Origin: Pseudoduganella aquatica
GTDB taxonomy: Bacteria > Pseudomonadota > Gammaproteobacteria > Burkholderiales > Burkholderiaceae_D
Reading direction: 5' to 3'
Length of the DNA: 64,000 nucleotides
NCBI RefSeq assembly: GCF_009857595.1
Contig: NZ_WWCU01000009.1
Span: 1-64,000, forward strand
Shown: piece by piece, positions 7,678 through 16,838 of the stretch
Numbering within the stretch: the stretch's first letter is position 1
Layout of the letters: the number at the start of each line of letters is the position of its first letter
Translations under genes and position numbers: made by a program
The notes under the pieces: generated by a model
Told to the model about the DNA's origin: nothing
The model's input: the letters and a program-made list of their open reading frames with translations, nothing else
Database searches by the model: none

Positions 7678-7691
7678 CATCTCTCCTAATC

Positions 7692-10541
7692 TCAAGCCGG
7701 CTGCGCCGCAGCGTCTTTGTGGGCCATCTGCTCTTCGTGGAAGCGCGCAAACTCCAGCTGCCAGTCGGACTGCTGCTGCACCGGCATCACCTGCACCGCC
7801 GTCACCTTGTATTCAGGGCAGTTGGTGGCCCAGTCCGAATTCTCGGTGGTGATCACATTGGCGCCCGATTCCGGGAAGTGGAAGGTGGTGTACACCACGC
7901 CCGGCTGCATGCGCTCCGTCACCAGCGCGCGCAGCACGGTCTCCCCTGCCCGGCTCTGGATGCCCACCCACTGGTCGTCCTTGATGCCGCGTTCCTGCGC
8001 GTCGTGCGGGTGGATCTCCAGCCTGTCCTCCGCGTGCCAGCGCACGTTCTCGGTGCGGCGCGTCTGCGCGCCCACGTTGTACTGCGACAGGATGCGGCCC
8101 GTGGTCAGTATCAGCGGATACATGCGCGTCACCTTCTCGTCCGTCGGCACGTACTGCGTAATGATGAAGCGCCCTTTCCCGCGCACGAACTGGTCGATGT
8201 GCATGGTCGGCGTGCCTTCCGGCGCGGCGTCGTTGCACGGCCACTGGATGCTGCCCAGCTTCTCCAGCTTCGCGTAGCTCACGCCGCTGAAGGTTGGCGT
8301 CAGGCGCGCGATTTCGTCCATGATCTGCGACGGATGCGTGTAGTTCATCGGATAGCCCAGGCGGTTCGCCAGTTGCACCGTCACCTCCCAGTCCGCATAG
8401 CCGGCCTTCGGCGCCATCACCTTGCGCACGCGCGAGATGCGCCGTTCGGCGTTGGTGAAGGTGCCGTCCTTCTCCAGGAAAGAGGAACCCGGCAGCAGCA
8501 CGTGGGCGTATTTGGCGGTCTCGTTCAGGAAAATGTCCTGCACCACGATGCACTCCATCGCTTCCATGGCCGCGATCACGTGCTGGGTGTTCGGGTCCGA
8601 CTGCACGATGTCCTCACCCTGGCAATACAGGCCCTTGAAGCTGCCGTCCAGCGCCGCTTCAAACATGTTCGGAATGCGCAGGCCCGGTTCGGCCTGCAGC
8701 TCCACGCCCCACGCAGCCTCGAACTGCATGCGCACCGTGGTGTCGGACACGTGGCGATAGCCCGGCAGCTCGTGCGGGAAGGAGCCGATGTCGCAGGAGC
8801 CCTGCACATTGTTCTGGCCGCGCAACGGGTTCACGCCCACGCCTTCGCGGCCCACGTTGCCGGTGGCCATAGCCAGGTTGGCGATACCCATCACGGCGGT
8901 CGAACCCTGCGCATGCTCGGTCACGCCCAGGCCGTAGAAGATGGCGCCGTTGCCGCCCTGCGCAAACATGCGCGCCGCGCCGCGTACCTGCTCGGCAGGC
9001 ACGCCGGTCACTGCCTCCATCGCTTCCGGCGAGTTGGCTTCCTGCGCCACAAAGTCACGCCACTGGTGGAAGGCGCGGTCGTCGCAGCGTTCGGCGATGA
9101 ACTGTTCTGCAAGCAGGCCTTCGGTCACGATCACATGGGCCAGCGAGCTGACCATGGCCACGTTGGTGCCGGGACGCAGCTGCAAATGGTAGTGCGCGCG
9201 GACGTGCGGCGACTTCACCAGGTCAATGCGGCGCGGATCGATCACGATCAGTTTCGCGCCCTGGCGCAGCCGGCGCTTCATGCGCGAGGCGAACACCGGA
9301 TGACCGTCGGTAGGATTGGCGCCGATCACCATGATGACGTCCGACTTGGCCACCGAAGCGAAAGTCTGCGTGCCGGCCGATTCGCCCAGCGTCTGCTTCA
9401 AGCCGTAGCCGGTGGGCGAATGGCAAACGCGGGCGCACGTGTCAACGTTGTTGTTGCCGAAAGCCGCGCGCACCAGCTTCTGCACCAGGTAGCCTTCTTC
9501 ATTGGTGCAACGCGAGGACACGATGCCGCCTATCGAATCGCGGCCATGCTTGGCCTGGATGCGCTTGAATTCGGAGGCCGCGTAGTCCAGCGCCTCGTCC
9601 CAGGACACTTCCTTCCACGGGTCGGTGATCTTGGACCGTATCATCGGCTTCAGGATGCGGTCCTTGTGCGTGGCGTACCCCCACGCGAAGCGGCCCTTCA
9701 CGCAAGCGTGGCCTTCATTCGCCTTGCCGCTCTTGGTCGGCACCATACGTACCACTTCGCTGCCCTTCATTTCCGCGTCCAGCGAGCAGCCCACGCCGCA
9801 ATAGGCGCAAGTGGTGGTCACCTTGTGCTCGGCCTGGCCCAGCCAGATCACCGATTTCTCCTGCAGCGTGGCGGTCGGGCAGGCTTCCACGCAGGCGCCG
9901 CAGGACACGCACTCCGATTCCATGAAGGTCTCGCTCTGCCCGGCCGACACGCGCGACTCGAAGCCGCGTCCGGAAATCGTCAGCGCAAACGTGCCCTGCG
10001 TTTCCTCGCAGGCGCGCACGCAGCGGTTGCAGACGATGCACTTGGACGAGTCAAACGTGAAGTAAGGATTCGATTCATCCTTCTTCAGCTTCAAATGGTT
10101 GGCGCCCTCGTAGCCGTAGCGCACCTCGCGCAGGCCGGTCACGCCGGCCATGTCCTGCAGCTCGCAGTTGCCGTTGGCCGGGCAGGTCAGGCAGTCCAGC
10201 GGGTGGTCGGAAATGTACAGCTCCATCACGCCCTTGCGCAGCTCCTGCAGCTTGGCCGTCTGCGTGCGCACCACCATGCCCTCCTCCACCGGCGTGGTGC
10301 AGGAAGCGGGATAGCCGCGCCGGCCCTCGATCTCCACCAGGCACAGGCGGCAGGAACCGAAGGGCTCCAGGCTGTCCGTGGCGCACAGCTTGGGAATATT
10401 GGTGCCGCTTTCGGCGGCGGCGCGCATCACCGACGTGCCGGCGGCCACCGTCACGCGCTGGCCGTCTATGGTCAGGGTAACGAAGTCCGTGGCTACGCTG
10501 GGCGGGGTGCCGAAGTCGCGGCTGATAATTGTCTCGATCAT
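7692..10541 (-). CDS. fdsA: NAD-dependent formate dehydrogenase, catalytic alpha subunit
   Basis: This cytoplasmic molybdenum enzyme subunit oxidises formate to CO2. In its 949 residues I see a [2Fe-2S] site (Cys53, 64, 67, 81), the NuoG-like cluster with His113 and Cys117/120/126, two ferredoxin-type [4Fe-4S] motifs (168-178 and 211-221), and the CAYCGVGC cluster (245-252, 280) that opens the molybdopterin domain. The molybdenum ligand is Cys373 in ARVCHSPT, so it is not a selenoprotein. The C-terminus is a molybdopterin dinucleotide-binding barrel. AGGAG lies upstream of the ATG at 10541, 9 bases after fdsB. It is the third gene of a four-gene operon starting at 12574. Confidence 0.95.
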   Translation of the reverse strand: MIETIISRDFGTPPSVATDFVTLTIDGQRVTVAAGTSVMRAAAESGTNIPKLCATDSLEPFGSCRLCLVEIEGRRGYPASCTTPVEEGMVVRTQTAKLQELRKGVMELYISDHPLDCLTCPANGNCELQDMAGVTGLREVRYGYEGANHLKLKKDESNPYFTFDSSKCIVCNRCVRACEETQGTFALTISGRGFESRVSAGQSETFMESECVSCGACVEACPTATLQEKSVIWLGQAEHKVTTTCAYCGVGCSLDAEMKGSEVVRMVPTKSGKANEGHACVKGRFAWGYATHKDRILKPMIRSKITDPWKEVSWDEALDYAASEFKRIQAKHGRDSIGGIVSSRCTNEEGYLVQKLVRAAFGNNNVDTCARVCHSPTGYGLKQTLGESAGTQTFASVAKSDVIMVIGANPTDGHPVFASRMKRRLRQGAKLIVIDPRRIDLVKSPHVRAHYHLQLRPGTNVAMVSSLAHVIVTEGLLAEQFIAERCDDRAFHQWRDFVAQEANSPEAMEAVTGVPAEQVRGAARMFAQGGNGAIFYGLGVTEHAQGSTAVMGIANLAMATGNVGREGVGVNPLRGQNNVQGSCDIGSFPHELPGYRHVSDTTVRMQFEAAWGVELQAEPGLRIPNMFEAALDGSFKGLYCQGEDIVQSDPNTQHVIAAMEAMECIVVQDIFLNETAKYAHVLLPGSSFLEKDGTFTNAERRISRVRKVMAPKAGYADWEVTVQLANRLGYPMNYTHPSQIMDEIARLTPTFSGVSYAKLEKLGSIQWPCNDAAPEGTPTMHIDQFVRGKGRFIITQYVPTDEKVTRMYPLILTTGRILSQYNVGAQTRRTENVRWHAEDRLEIHPHDAQERGIKDDQWVGIQSRAGETVLRALVTERMQPGVVYTTFHFPESGANVITTENSDWATNCPEYKVTAVQVMPVQQQSDWQLEFARFHEEQMAHKDAAAQPA

Positions 10542-10550
10542 CTATGTCTC

Positions 10551-12110
10551 CTAGGCGGCGCGCTGGTCTTCGGAGACCTGGCCGAAATCTTGCGGGAAGT
10601 GGTTCAGGGCCGACAGCACGGGGTATGGCGTCATGCCGCCCATCGCGCACAGGGAGCCGTGCAGCATGGTGTCGCACAGCTCGCGCAGCAGGATCACCTG
10701 CTTGGGACGCTCGCTGCCCTCGCGGATCTTGTCGATCACCTCCACGCCACGGGTGGAGCCGATGCGGCACGGCGTGCATTTGCCGCACGACTCCACGGCG
10801 CAGAACTCCATCGCGTAGCGCGCCAGCTTGGCCATGTCGGCGCTGTCGTCATGCACCACGATGCCGCCGTGGCCCAGCACGGCCCACAGCGAAGCGAAGG
10901 CCTCGTAGTCGAGCGGCGTGTCCCACTGCGACTCGGGCAGATAGGCGCCCAGCGGGCCGCCCACTTGCACCGCCTTGATCTGGCGGCCGGAAGCGCTGCC
11001 GCCGCCGTATTCAAACAGGATGTCGCGCAGGGTCACGCCGAAGGCCAGCTCGATCAGGCCGCCGTGCTTGATATTCCCCGCCAGCTGCACCGGCAAGGTG
11101 CCGCGCGAACGGCCCATGCCGTAGTTCTGGTAATAGGCCGCGCCCTTGTCGAGGATGAGCGGCACCGCCGCCAGCGACAGCACGTTGTTGATGACCGTGG
11201 GCAGACCGAACAGACCGGCCAGCGCAGGCAGCGGCGGCTTGGCGCGCACCACGCCGCGCTTGCCCTCGATACTCTCCAGCAGCGCCGTTTCCTCGCCGCA
11301 GATGTAAGCGCCCGCGCCCTTGCGCACCTCCAGGTCGAAAGCGCGACCCGAGCCCATGATGTCCTGGCCGAGGAAGCCCGCTTGCACGGCGGTGGCAATC
11401 GCGTGGTTCAGGTTAGCGATGGCGTGCGGGTATTCGCTGCGCACGTAGATGTAGCCCTTGTTCGCACCCACCGCCAGTCCGGCGATGGTCATGCCCTCGA
11501 TCAGCATGAAGGGATCGCCCTCCATCACGATACGGTCGGCAAAGGTGCCCGAATCGCCCTCGTCCGCATTGCAGACGATGTACTTCTGCGGACCGGCCGC
11601 CTTCAGCACCGTGTTCCACTTGATCCCGGTCGGGAAAGCCGCGCCGCCACGGCCCCGCAGGCCGGAAGCGGTAACGGCAGCCACGATCGCGGCGGGCTCC
11701 ATCGCCAGCGCGTTGCGCAAGCCCTTGTAGCCATCATGCGCCTCGTAGTCGGCCAGCGACAGCGGATCGGTGACGCCGGCGCGCGAGAAAGTCAGGCGGC
11801 TTTGCCTGGCCAGGTAAGGAATCTGCTCCACCAGGCCCAAGGCCAGCGCATGCTTGCTCTCGCCGAGATGGAAGCCCGCCTCGAACAGCGCGCCCACGTC
11901 CGCCGCGTCCACCGGGCCAAAGCCGATGCGGCCTTCCGCCGTGGCCACTTCCACCAGCGGCTCCAGCCACAGCAAGCCGCGCGTGCCGTTGCGGACGATG
12001 TCGACGTCAACACCGCGGCGCGCAGCTTCGGCGGTGACGGCTGCCGCCACGTCGTCGGCGCCCAGCGCCAGCGCGGTCGAATCGCCGGGAATGTAGATGC
12101 GGATGCTCAT
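10551..12110 (-). CDS. fdsB: NAD-dependent formate dehydrogenase, beta subunit (NADH/FMN)
   Basis: FdsB carries FMN and a [4Fe-4S] cluster and passes electrons from the alpha subunit to NAD+. The 519-residue product has a thioredoxin-like N-terminal third fused to a NuoF-type core. The FMN/NAD loop appears as GLRGRGGAAFPTGIKW, the second conserved segment as CNADEGDSGTFADR, and the cluster motif as ESCGKCTPCRIG near the C-terminus. Its start overlaps the fdsG stop by 4 bases (coupled translation), and GGAGGCAGC precedes the ATG. The domain order is that of the known betaproteobacterial Fds enzymes. Confidence 0.93.
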   Translation of the reverse strand: MSIRIYIPGDSTALALGADDVAAAVTAEAARRGVDVDIVRNGTRGLLWLEPLVEVATAEGRIGFGPVDAADVGALFEAGFHLGESKHALALGLVEQIPYLARQSRLTFSRAGVTDPLSLADYEAHDGYKGLRNALAMEPAAIVAAVTASGLRGRGGAAFPTGIKWNTVLKAAGPQKYIVCNADEGDSGTFADRIVMEGDPFMLIEGMTIAGLAVGANKGYIYVRSEYPHAIANLNHAIATAVQAGFLGQDIMGSGRAFDLEVRKGAGAYICGEETALLESIEGKRGVVRAKPPLPALAGLFGLPTVINNVLSLAAVPLILDKGAAYYQNYGMGRSRGTLPVQLAGNIKHGGLIELAFGVTLRDILFEYGGGSASGRQIKAVQVGGPLGAYLPESQWDTPLDYEAFASLWAVLGHGGIVVHDDSADMAKLARYAMEFCAVESCGKCTPCRIGSTRGVEVIDKIREGSERPKQVILLRELCDTMLHGSLCAMGGMTPYPVLSALNHFPQDFGQVSEDQRAA

Positions 12111-12574
12111 GCTGCCTCCTTCACTTTGGCCAGCAGCGCGTCGAAACGGGCCGGGGTAACGCGCGCATGCAGCGCCTCGTTAATCATCATCGACGGCGCG
12201 GTGGCGCACTGCCCCAGGCAGTAGACCGGCTCCAGCGCGAACTCGCCGTCCGTGCTGTGCGCATGCAGCTTGCAGCCCAGCGCGCTCTCGGCGTGCGCCA
12301 GCAGCGCGTCGCCGCCCATGCTCTGGCAAGCCTCGGCGCGGCAGATCTGCACCACCTGGCGCGCCGGCGCCTCGGTACGGAAGTAATGATAGAAAGTGAT
12401 CACGCCGTGCACCTCGGCGCGCGACAGGTTGAAAGTGGAGGCGATTTCATCCACCTGTCCGGGCGGGATATAGCCGATAGCATCCTGGATCGCGTGCAGG
12501 ACCGGCAACAACTGGTCCTGGGCGCCGCTGCTGGCGGCAAGGATGGCGCTTGCCTGGGGAATACGCTGCTGCAT
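12107..12574 (-). CDS. fdsG: NAD-dependent formate dehydrogenase, gamma subunit (NuoE-like)
   Basis: This is a 155-residue NuoE-type [2Fe-2S] ferredoxin. The helical N-terminus reads LHAIQDAIGYIPPGQVDEIA. The four ligands lie in QICRAEACQSMG (first pair) and CLGQCATAPSMMIN (second pair). It relays electrons within the formate dehydrogenase between FdsA and FdsB. The gene is first in the operon; GGAGGCATT lies directly before the ATG at 12574. The divergent regulator is 136 bases away across a promoter region with a clear palindrome. Confidence 0.92.
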   Translation of the reverse strand: MQQRIPQASAILAASSGAQDQLLPVLHAIQDAIGYIPPGQVDEIASTFNLSRAEVHGVITFYHYFRTEAPARQVVQICRAEACQSMGGDALLAHAESALGCKLHAHSTDGEFALEPVYCLGQCATAPSMMINEALHARVTPARFDALLAKVKEAA

Positions 12575-12617
12575 AATGCCTCCGTCGTTTTTATTGTGTG
12601 CCGTGTGCCGGATGAGT

Positions 12618-12635
12618 TATGTTCTCAAGAACATA
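12618..12635. promoter_or_regulatory. Operator-like palindrome between fdsG and its regulator
   Basis: TATGTTCTCAAGAACATA has perfect 8-base arms about a 2-base centre, midway between the divergent starts of fdsG (12574) and the regulator (12711). Its location suggests a site for the adjacent regulator controlling both directions. The assignment is positional only. Confidence 0.5.
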
Positions 12636-12710
12636 TATTCCGGTTAATATTCACGGATAAGCCTAGGCTAGCACTGTAAAAACAGCAACGCAATATGAAG
12701 GATTTTGCAT

Positions 12711-13775
12711 ATGTTCAAAGTTGAGATCCGCCCCGACTGGGTGCTGCGCCACCCGAACGGGCAAACCGTGCCCCTGCCGGTGCTGCTGGACCTGCTGGCG
12801 GCGGTGCGCAGCTCGGGCAGCATCAGCCAGGCCGCCAAGACCTGCGGCATCTCCTACCGCCACGCGTGGGGATTGCTGAACGAATTCAACGAACAATTCG
12901 GCGCCGAGCTGGTGCACAAGTCGCGCGGATCGGGCACGGTGCTGTCGCCTCTGGCGGACAAATTGATCTGGGCCGACAAGCGCATCGCCGCCCGCCTCAG
13001 CCCCATGCTGGACAGCCTGGCCTCCGAACTGCAGCAAGAACTGGCCAGCCTGCTCGACGAGCGCCCGCCCGCGCTGCGCCTGACCGCATCGCACGGCTTC
13101 GCGGTGGCGGCGCTGGTGAGCCGGCTGGAACAGCAAGGCGTGCTGGTGGACCTGCAATACCGCAGCAGCACCGAAGCGGTGGCGGCGCTGGCGCGCGGCG
13201 AATGCGACCTGGCAGGCTTCCACCTGCCCGTGGGCGAGTTCGAAGGCGCGGCGGCCGCAAAATACCGCCCCCTGCTCGACCCGGGCCGCCAGATGCTGGT
13301 CCACCTGGCCTACCGCATGCAGGGCATTTTCACCGCCAAAGGGAATCCGAAAGACATCCGCACGCTGGACGACCTGGCGCGGCAGGACGTGCGCTTCGTG
13401 AACCGCCAGCGAGGCTCGGGCACGCGGCTGCTGCTGGAACTGCTGCTGAACGGGGCCGGCATCGCGCCGGACCGCATCAACGGCTTCGAAAGCGCCGAAT
13501 TCACGCACGCGGCGGTGGCCGCCTACGTCGCCAGCAACATGGCCGACGCCAGCTTCGGCGTGGAAACCGCCGCCCGCCGCTTCGACCTCGACTTCGTGCC
13601 CGTGGTGCGCGAACGCTACTTCTTCGCCTGCTCCCGCGAAGCCCCCGCCGCCCCCCTGGTCGCCGCCGCGCTGGCCGTGATGGAAAGCGCTGAATTCAAG
13701 GACACGCTAGCCGCCCTGCCCGGCTACGACGGCGCCCTCAGCGGCCAGCGCCTTTCCCTGCAGTCACTTTTCTAA
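12711..13775 (+). CDS. ModE-like winged-helix regulator with a periplasmic-binding-protein-like domain (FdsR-like)
   Basis: The N-terminal 100 residues are a LysR/ModE-type winged helix (SSGSISQAAKTCGISYRHAW, about 32-51). The remainder is a type-2 solute-binding fold like those used as molybdate or effector sensors (FVNRQRGSGTRLLLELL near 228-244). Length is 354 residues from ATG 12711, with AAGGA eight bases upstream; an in-frame TTG two codons earlier is not needed. It is transcribed divergently from the formate dehydrogenase operon. A role as formate- or molybdenum-responsive activator, like FdsR of Cupriavidus, is inferred from position. The ligand cannot be told from sequence. Confidence 0.75.
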   Translation: MFKVEIRPDWVLRHPNGQTVPLPVLLDLLAAVRSSGSISQAAKTCGISYRHAWGLLNEFNEQFGAELVHKSRGSGTVLSPLADKLIWADKRIAARLSPMLDSLASELQQELASLLDERPPALRLTASHGFAVAALVSRLEQQGVLVDLQYRSSTEAVAALARGECDLAGFHLPVGEFEGAAAAKYRPLLDPGRQMLVHLAYRMQGIFTAKGNPKDIRTLDDLARQDVRFVNRQRGSGTRLLLELLLNGAGIAPDRINGFESAEFTHAAVAAYVASNMADASFGVETAARRFDLDFVPVVRERYFFACSREAPAAPLVAAALAVMESAEFKDTLAALPGYDGALSGQRLSLQSLF

Positions 13776-13872
13776 GGCATTCCGCCACCACGAGAGGGTG
13801 CGAAGAATGATTGCGCTATTCTTTTTATGTTATAAAATGGTATCAGATTTTCTAAAGATAAAGGTAATGCGG

Positions 13873-16800
13873 ATGAAATTGCTGTGCGCACTGATTTCAA
13901 GCTTTGCAATCGCCTGCCTGGCCGCGTCGCCAAACGCGTTGGCGATTGGGCAAAAGAAGTTCGTGGACTCCGGCACGGCCGCCGGCGTGGAACTGATCTC
14001 GCGCGGAAAAGCAGCCGCCATCCATTTGGATGGCGATGATTACCCCGGCGTGCTGCGTGCTGCGCGCGACCTTCAAAACGACATCGAAAAAGTGGGTGGC
14101 CAGCGCCCCGCATTGAGCCTGCAAAACGCAACCAGTGCAGCTGGCGGCCAGGACGTGATCCTGATCGGCACCATCGGACACAGCCGCCTGATCGACCAGT
14201 TGATCGCACAAAAGAAGCTCGACGCCAGCGCCATCAAGGACCAGTGGGAAGGCTACGTGGTGCAAGCGGTTAAATCACCCATGCCCGGCGTGGCGCGCGC
14301 ACTGGTGATCGCCGGCAGCGACAAACGCGGCACCATCTTCGGCATCTACACGCTGTCCGAGCAGTTGGGCGTGTCACCATGGTATTGGTGGGCGGACGTG
14401 CCGGTTCCCCACAAGGACCGCGCTGTAGTGCCATTCGGCACACTGGTGAATGACCGCCCTGCCGTGAAGTACCGCGGCATCTTCCTCAACGACGAGGCGC
14501 CCGCGCTGACCAACTGGGCCAAGGACAAATTCGGCGGCTTCAATCACCAGTTCTACGAAAAGCTGTTTGAACTGATGCTGCGGATGCGCTCCAACTACCT
14601 GTGGCCTGCCATGTGGTACTCGGCGTTCAACGACGACGACAAGGAAAACGCCAGGCTGGCCAATGAGATGGGGATTGTGATGGGCACCTCGCATCACGAG
14701 CCGATGATGCGCTCGCAGCAGGAATGGCACCGTTACGGCAAAGGACCGTGGGACTACGAGAAGAATGGCGACGCCTTGCGCAAGTTCTGGGCCGAAGGCC
14801 TGCGCAACAGCCACGACTACGAACAGGTGATCACGATGGCGATGCGGGGCGACGGCGACGAGCCCATGTCCGAGCAAGCCAACGTGTCTCTGTTGCAGAA
14901 CATCGTAAGCGACCAGCGCAAGCTGATTGCAGCCGAGTGGAACAAGGATCCAGCCAAGGTGCCGCAGTTATGGGCCTTGTACAAGGAAGTGCAGGAATAC
15001 TACGACAAAGGCATGCGCGTGCCGGACGACCTGCTGCTGTTGATGTGTGACGACAACTGGGGCAATATCCGCCGCCTGCCGACAGCGGAGGAACGCCGGC
15101 GCAGCGGCGGCGCCGGCATCTACTACCACTTCGACTACGTGGGCGTACCGCGCTCCTACAAATGGCTCAACGTGACCCAGATTTCCAAGGTGTGGGAACA
15201 AATGAACCTGGCCAGCGAGTTTGGGGCGGACCGCATGTGGGTGGTCAACGTCGGCGACCTGAAGCCCATGGAAATACCGACCGAGTTCTTCCTCAGCTAC
15301 GCCTGGGATCCGAAGGTTTGGCCGGCCGAACGCCTGGGCGACTATCTGAAACAGTGGGCTGCGCGCGAATTCGGCGCCGCCCACGCGGACGACATTGCCG
15401 ATATCGTCAACCAGTACACGCGCTTCAACGCGCGCCGCCGCCCCGAGCAGCTCGATCCGGCCACCTACAGCCTGGTGAACTACCGGGAGGCCGAACGCGT
15501 GGTCAACGCCTACAACGGCCTGGCCGAGCGCTCACGGCGCCTCGCTGCAGCCCTGCCGCCGCAGCAGCGCGACGCGTTTTTCCAGTTGGTGGAGTATCCT
15601 GTGCGCGCTTCGGCCAACGCGCTGGACATGTACGTCAGCGCCGGCATGAACCGCCTTTACGCGAACCAGGGCAGGATCACCGCCAACGACATGGCGGCCA
15701 GGGTGCGCGCGCTGTTCGCCAACGATGTGGAGCTGGCACGCCAGTACCAGCAAGACGTCAGCGGCGGGAAGTGGAAACATATGATGTCGCAGACCCGTTT
15801 CGGCTATACCAACTGGGACCAGCCATACCGCGATGTGATGCCGGCTGTGAGCGAGCTGCGCGTTCCCGTGAATGGCGAGCTTGCGGCTCCGAACGGCATC
15901 CATCCTAGCGACCAGATGGGGATAGCGTTGGAAGGAGAGACCGTCGCATGGCCTGTGTTCCCGATCAAACCGCTGGTGCTGCCGCAGCTGGACGTGTTTC
16001 AGAAGCAGGCTGGCCGCATCGAACTGTTCAACCGTTCAAGCACGCCCTTTACGTTCAGCATCTCCGCCAATCAGCCTTGGGTGCGCCTGAGTACGAGCGG
16101 TGGAACCGTCGAGAAAACGCAGCTGGTTGAAGTTGATGTGCAGTGGGACCAGGCGCCACTGGGCGACAGCCGCGCGGAACTGACAGTGACCGGGCCGGAC
16201 AAGGCCAGCGTGAAGGTGGCCGTCCCGGTCCGCAACCCTGCCGCAGTGCGGCCGGAGCAGGCATCCGGGCACGTGGAGACGCGCGGCGTGATAGCCATCG
16301 AGGCAGAGCACTACACTGCGGCGCCGAGCGCACCAGGCCGCCGCTGGCTGAAGATTCCTGACTACGGCCGTACTTTGTCCGGCATGACCGTATCGCCCGC
16401 GAATGCGGGGGCGCTCGATCTGCGCGATGGCATGCAGCTGCAATATGCCGTAAACATTTTCAATCCCGGCAAGCTGCAAGTTGAAGCGGTGCTTGCGCCG
16501 ACGCTTAAATTCATGCCAGGCAGCGGCTTCCGCTACGCGATCTCCTTTGACGATGAAGCGCCCCAGGTAATCAATATCCATGCGGATGAATCCGAAGACC
16601 ACTGGCGCAAGATCGTGTCTGACGGCGTGGCCAAATTCTCCAGCACGCACATGGTGAAATCGGCTGGCAAGCACACGCTGAAATTCTGGGCGCTGGACCC
16701 TGGCGTGGTACTGCAACGGCTAGTGGTCAACACTGGCGGACTGAAGCCGAGCTATCTGGGACCGCCGGAGAGCCCCTACTTCCCTGCGCAGAAGCGCTAA
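13873..16800 (+). CDS. GH115 xylan alpha-glucuronidase, secreted
   Basis: GH115 enzymes remove (4-O-methyl-)glucuronic acid side chains from xylan. The 975-residue product has a signal peptide (MKLLCALISSFAIACLAASP) and then the conserved GH115 core: GIYTLSEQLGVSPWYWWADV near 160-180, RGIFLNDEAPALTNWA, NYLWPAMWYSAFND, and YHFDYVGVPRSYKWLN near 420. A C-terminal beta-sandwich follows from about 650 (IELFNRSSTPFTFSIS, then IAIEAEHYTAAP), resembling the accessory domains of this family. I chose ATG 13873 because AAGG sits 8 bases upstream; ATG 13867 is the alternative. The gene stands alone, convergent with the next one; xylan-uronide import genes are not nearby. Confidence 0.85.
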   Translation: MKLLCALISSFAIACLAASPNALAIGQKKFVDSGTAAGVELISRGKAAAIHLDGDDYPGVLRAARDLQNDIEKVGGQRPALSLQNATSAAGGQDVILIGTIGHSRLIDQLIAQKKLDASAIKDQWEGYVVQAVKSPMPGVARALVIAGSDKRGTIFGIYTLSEQLGVSPWYWWADVPVPHKDRAVVPFGTLVNDRPAVKYRGIFLNDEAPALTNWAKDKFGGFNHQFYEKLFELMLRMRSNYLWPAMWYSAFNDDDKENARLANEMGIVMGTSHHEPMMRSQQEWHRYGKGPWDYEKNGDALRKFWAEGLRNSHDYEQVITMAMRGDGDEPMSEQANVSLLQNIVSDQRKLIAAEWNKDPAKVPQLWALYKEVQEYYDKGMRVPDDLLLLMCDDNWGNIRRLPTAEERRRSGGAGIYYHFDYVGVPRSYKWLNVTQISKVWEQMNLASEFGADRMWVVNVGDLKPMEIPTEFFLSYAWDPKVWPAERLGDYLKQWAAREFGAAHADDIADIVNQYTRFNARRRPEQLDPATYSLVNYREAERVVNAYNGLAERSRRLAAALPPQQRDAFFQLVEYPVRASANALDMYVSAGMNRLYANQGRITANDMAARVRALFANDVELARQYQQDVSGGKWKHMMSQTRFGYTNWDQPYRDVMPAVSELRVPVNGELAAPNGIHPSDQMGIALEGETVAWPVFPIKPLVLPQLDVFQKQAGRIELFNRSSTPFTFSISANQPWVRLSTSGGTVEKTQLVEVDVQWDQAPLGDSRAELTVTGPDKASVKVAVPVRNPAAVRPEQASGHVETRGVIAIEAEHYTAAPSAPGRRWLKIPDYGRTLSGMTVSPANAGALDLRDGMQLQYAVNIFNPGKLQVEAVLAPTLKFMPGSGFRYAISFDDEAPQVINIHADESEDHWRKIVSDGVAKFSSTHMVKSAGKHTLKFWALDPGVVLQRLVVNTGGLKPSYLGPPESPYFPAQKR

Positions 16801-16838
16801 GCTGCCGACCAGCCGCGACATCGAGCCGCCATTTAAGC

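Noticed and set aside
7719..12224. 1,501-codon open frame on the plus strand
   Set aside because: It is antisense to fdsA and fdsB, which have unmistakable cofactor motifs. Its Arg/His/Ala-rich sequence is the usual by-product of high-GC codon bias.
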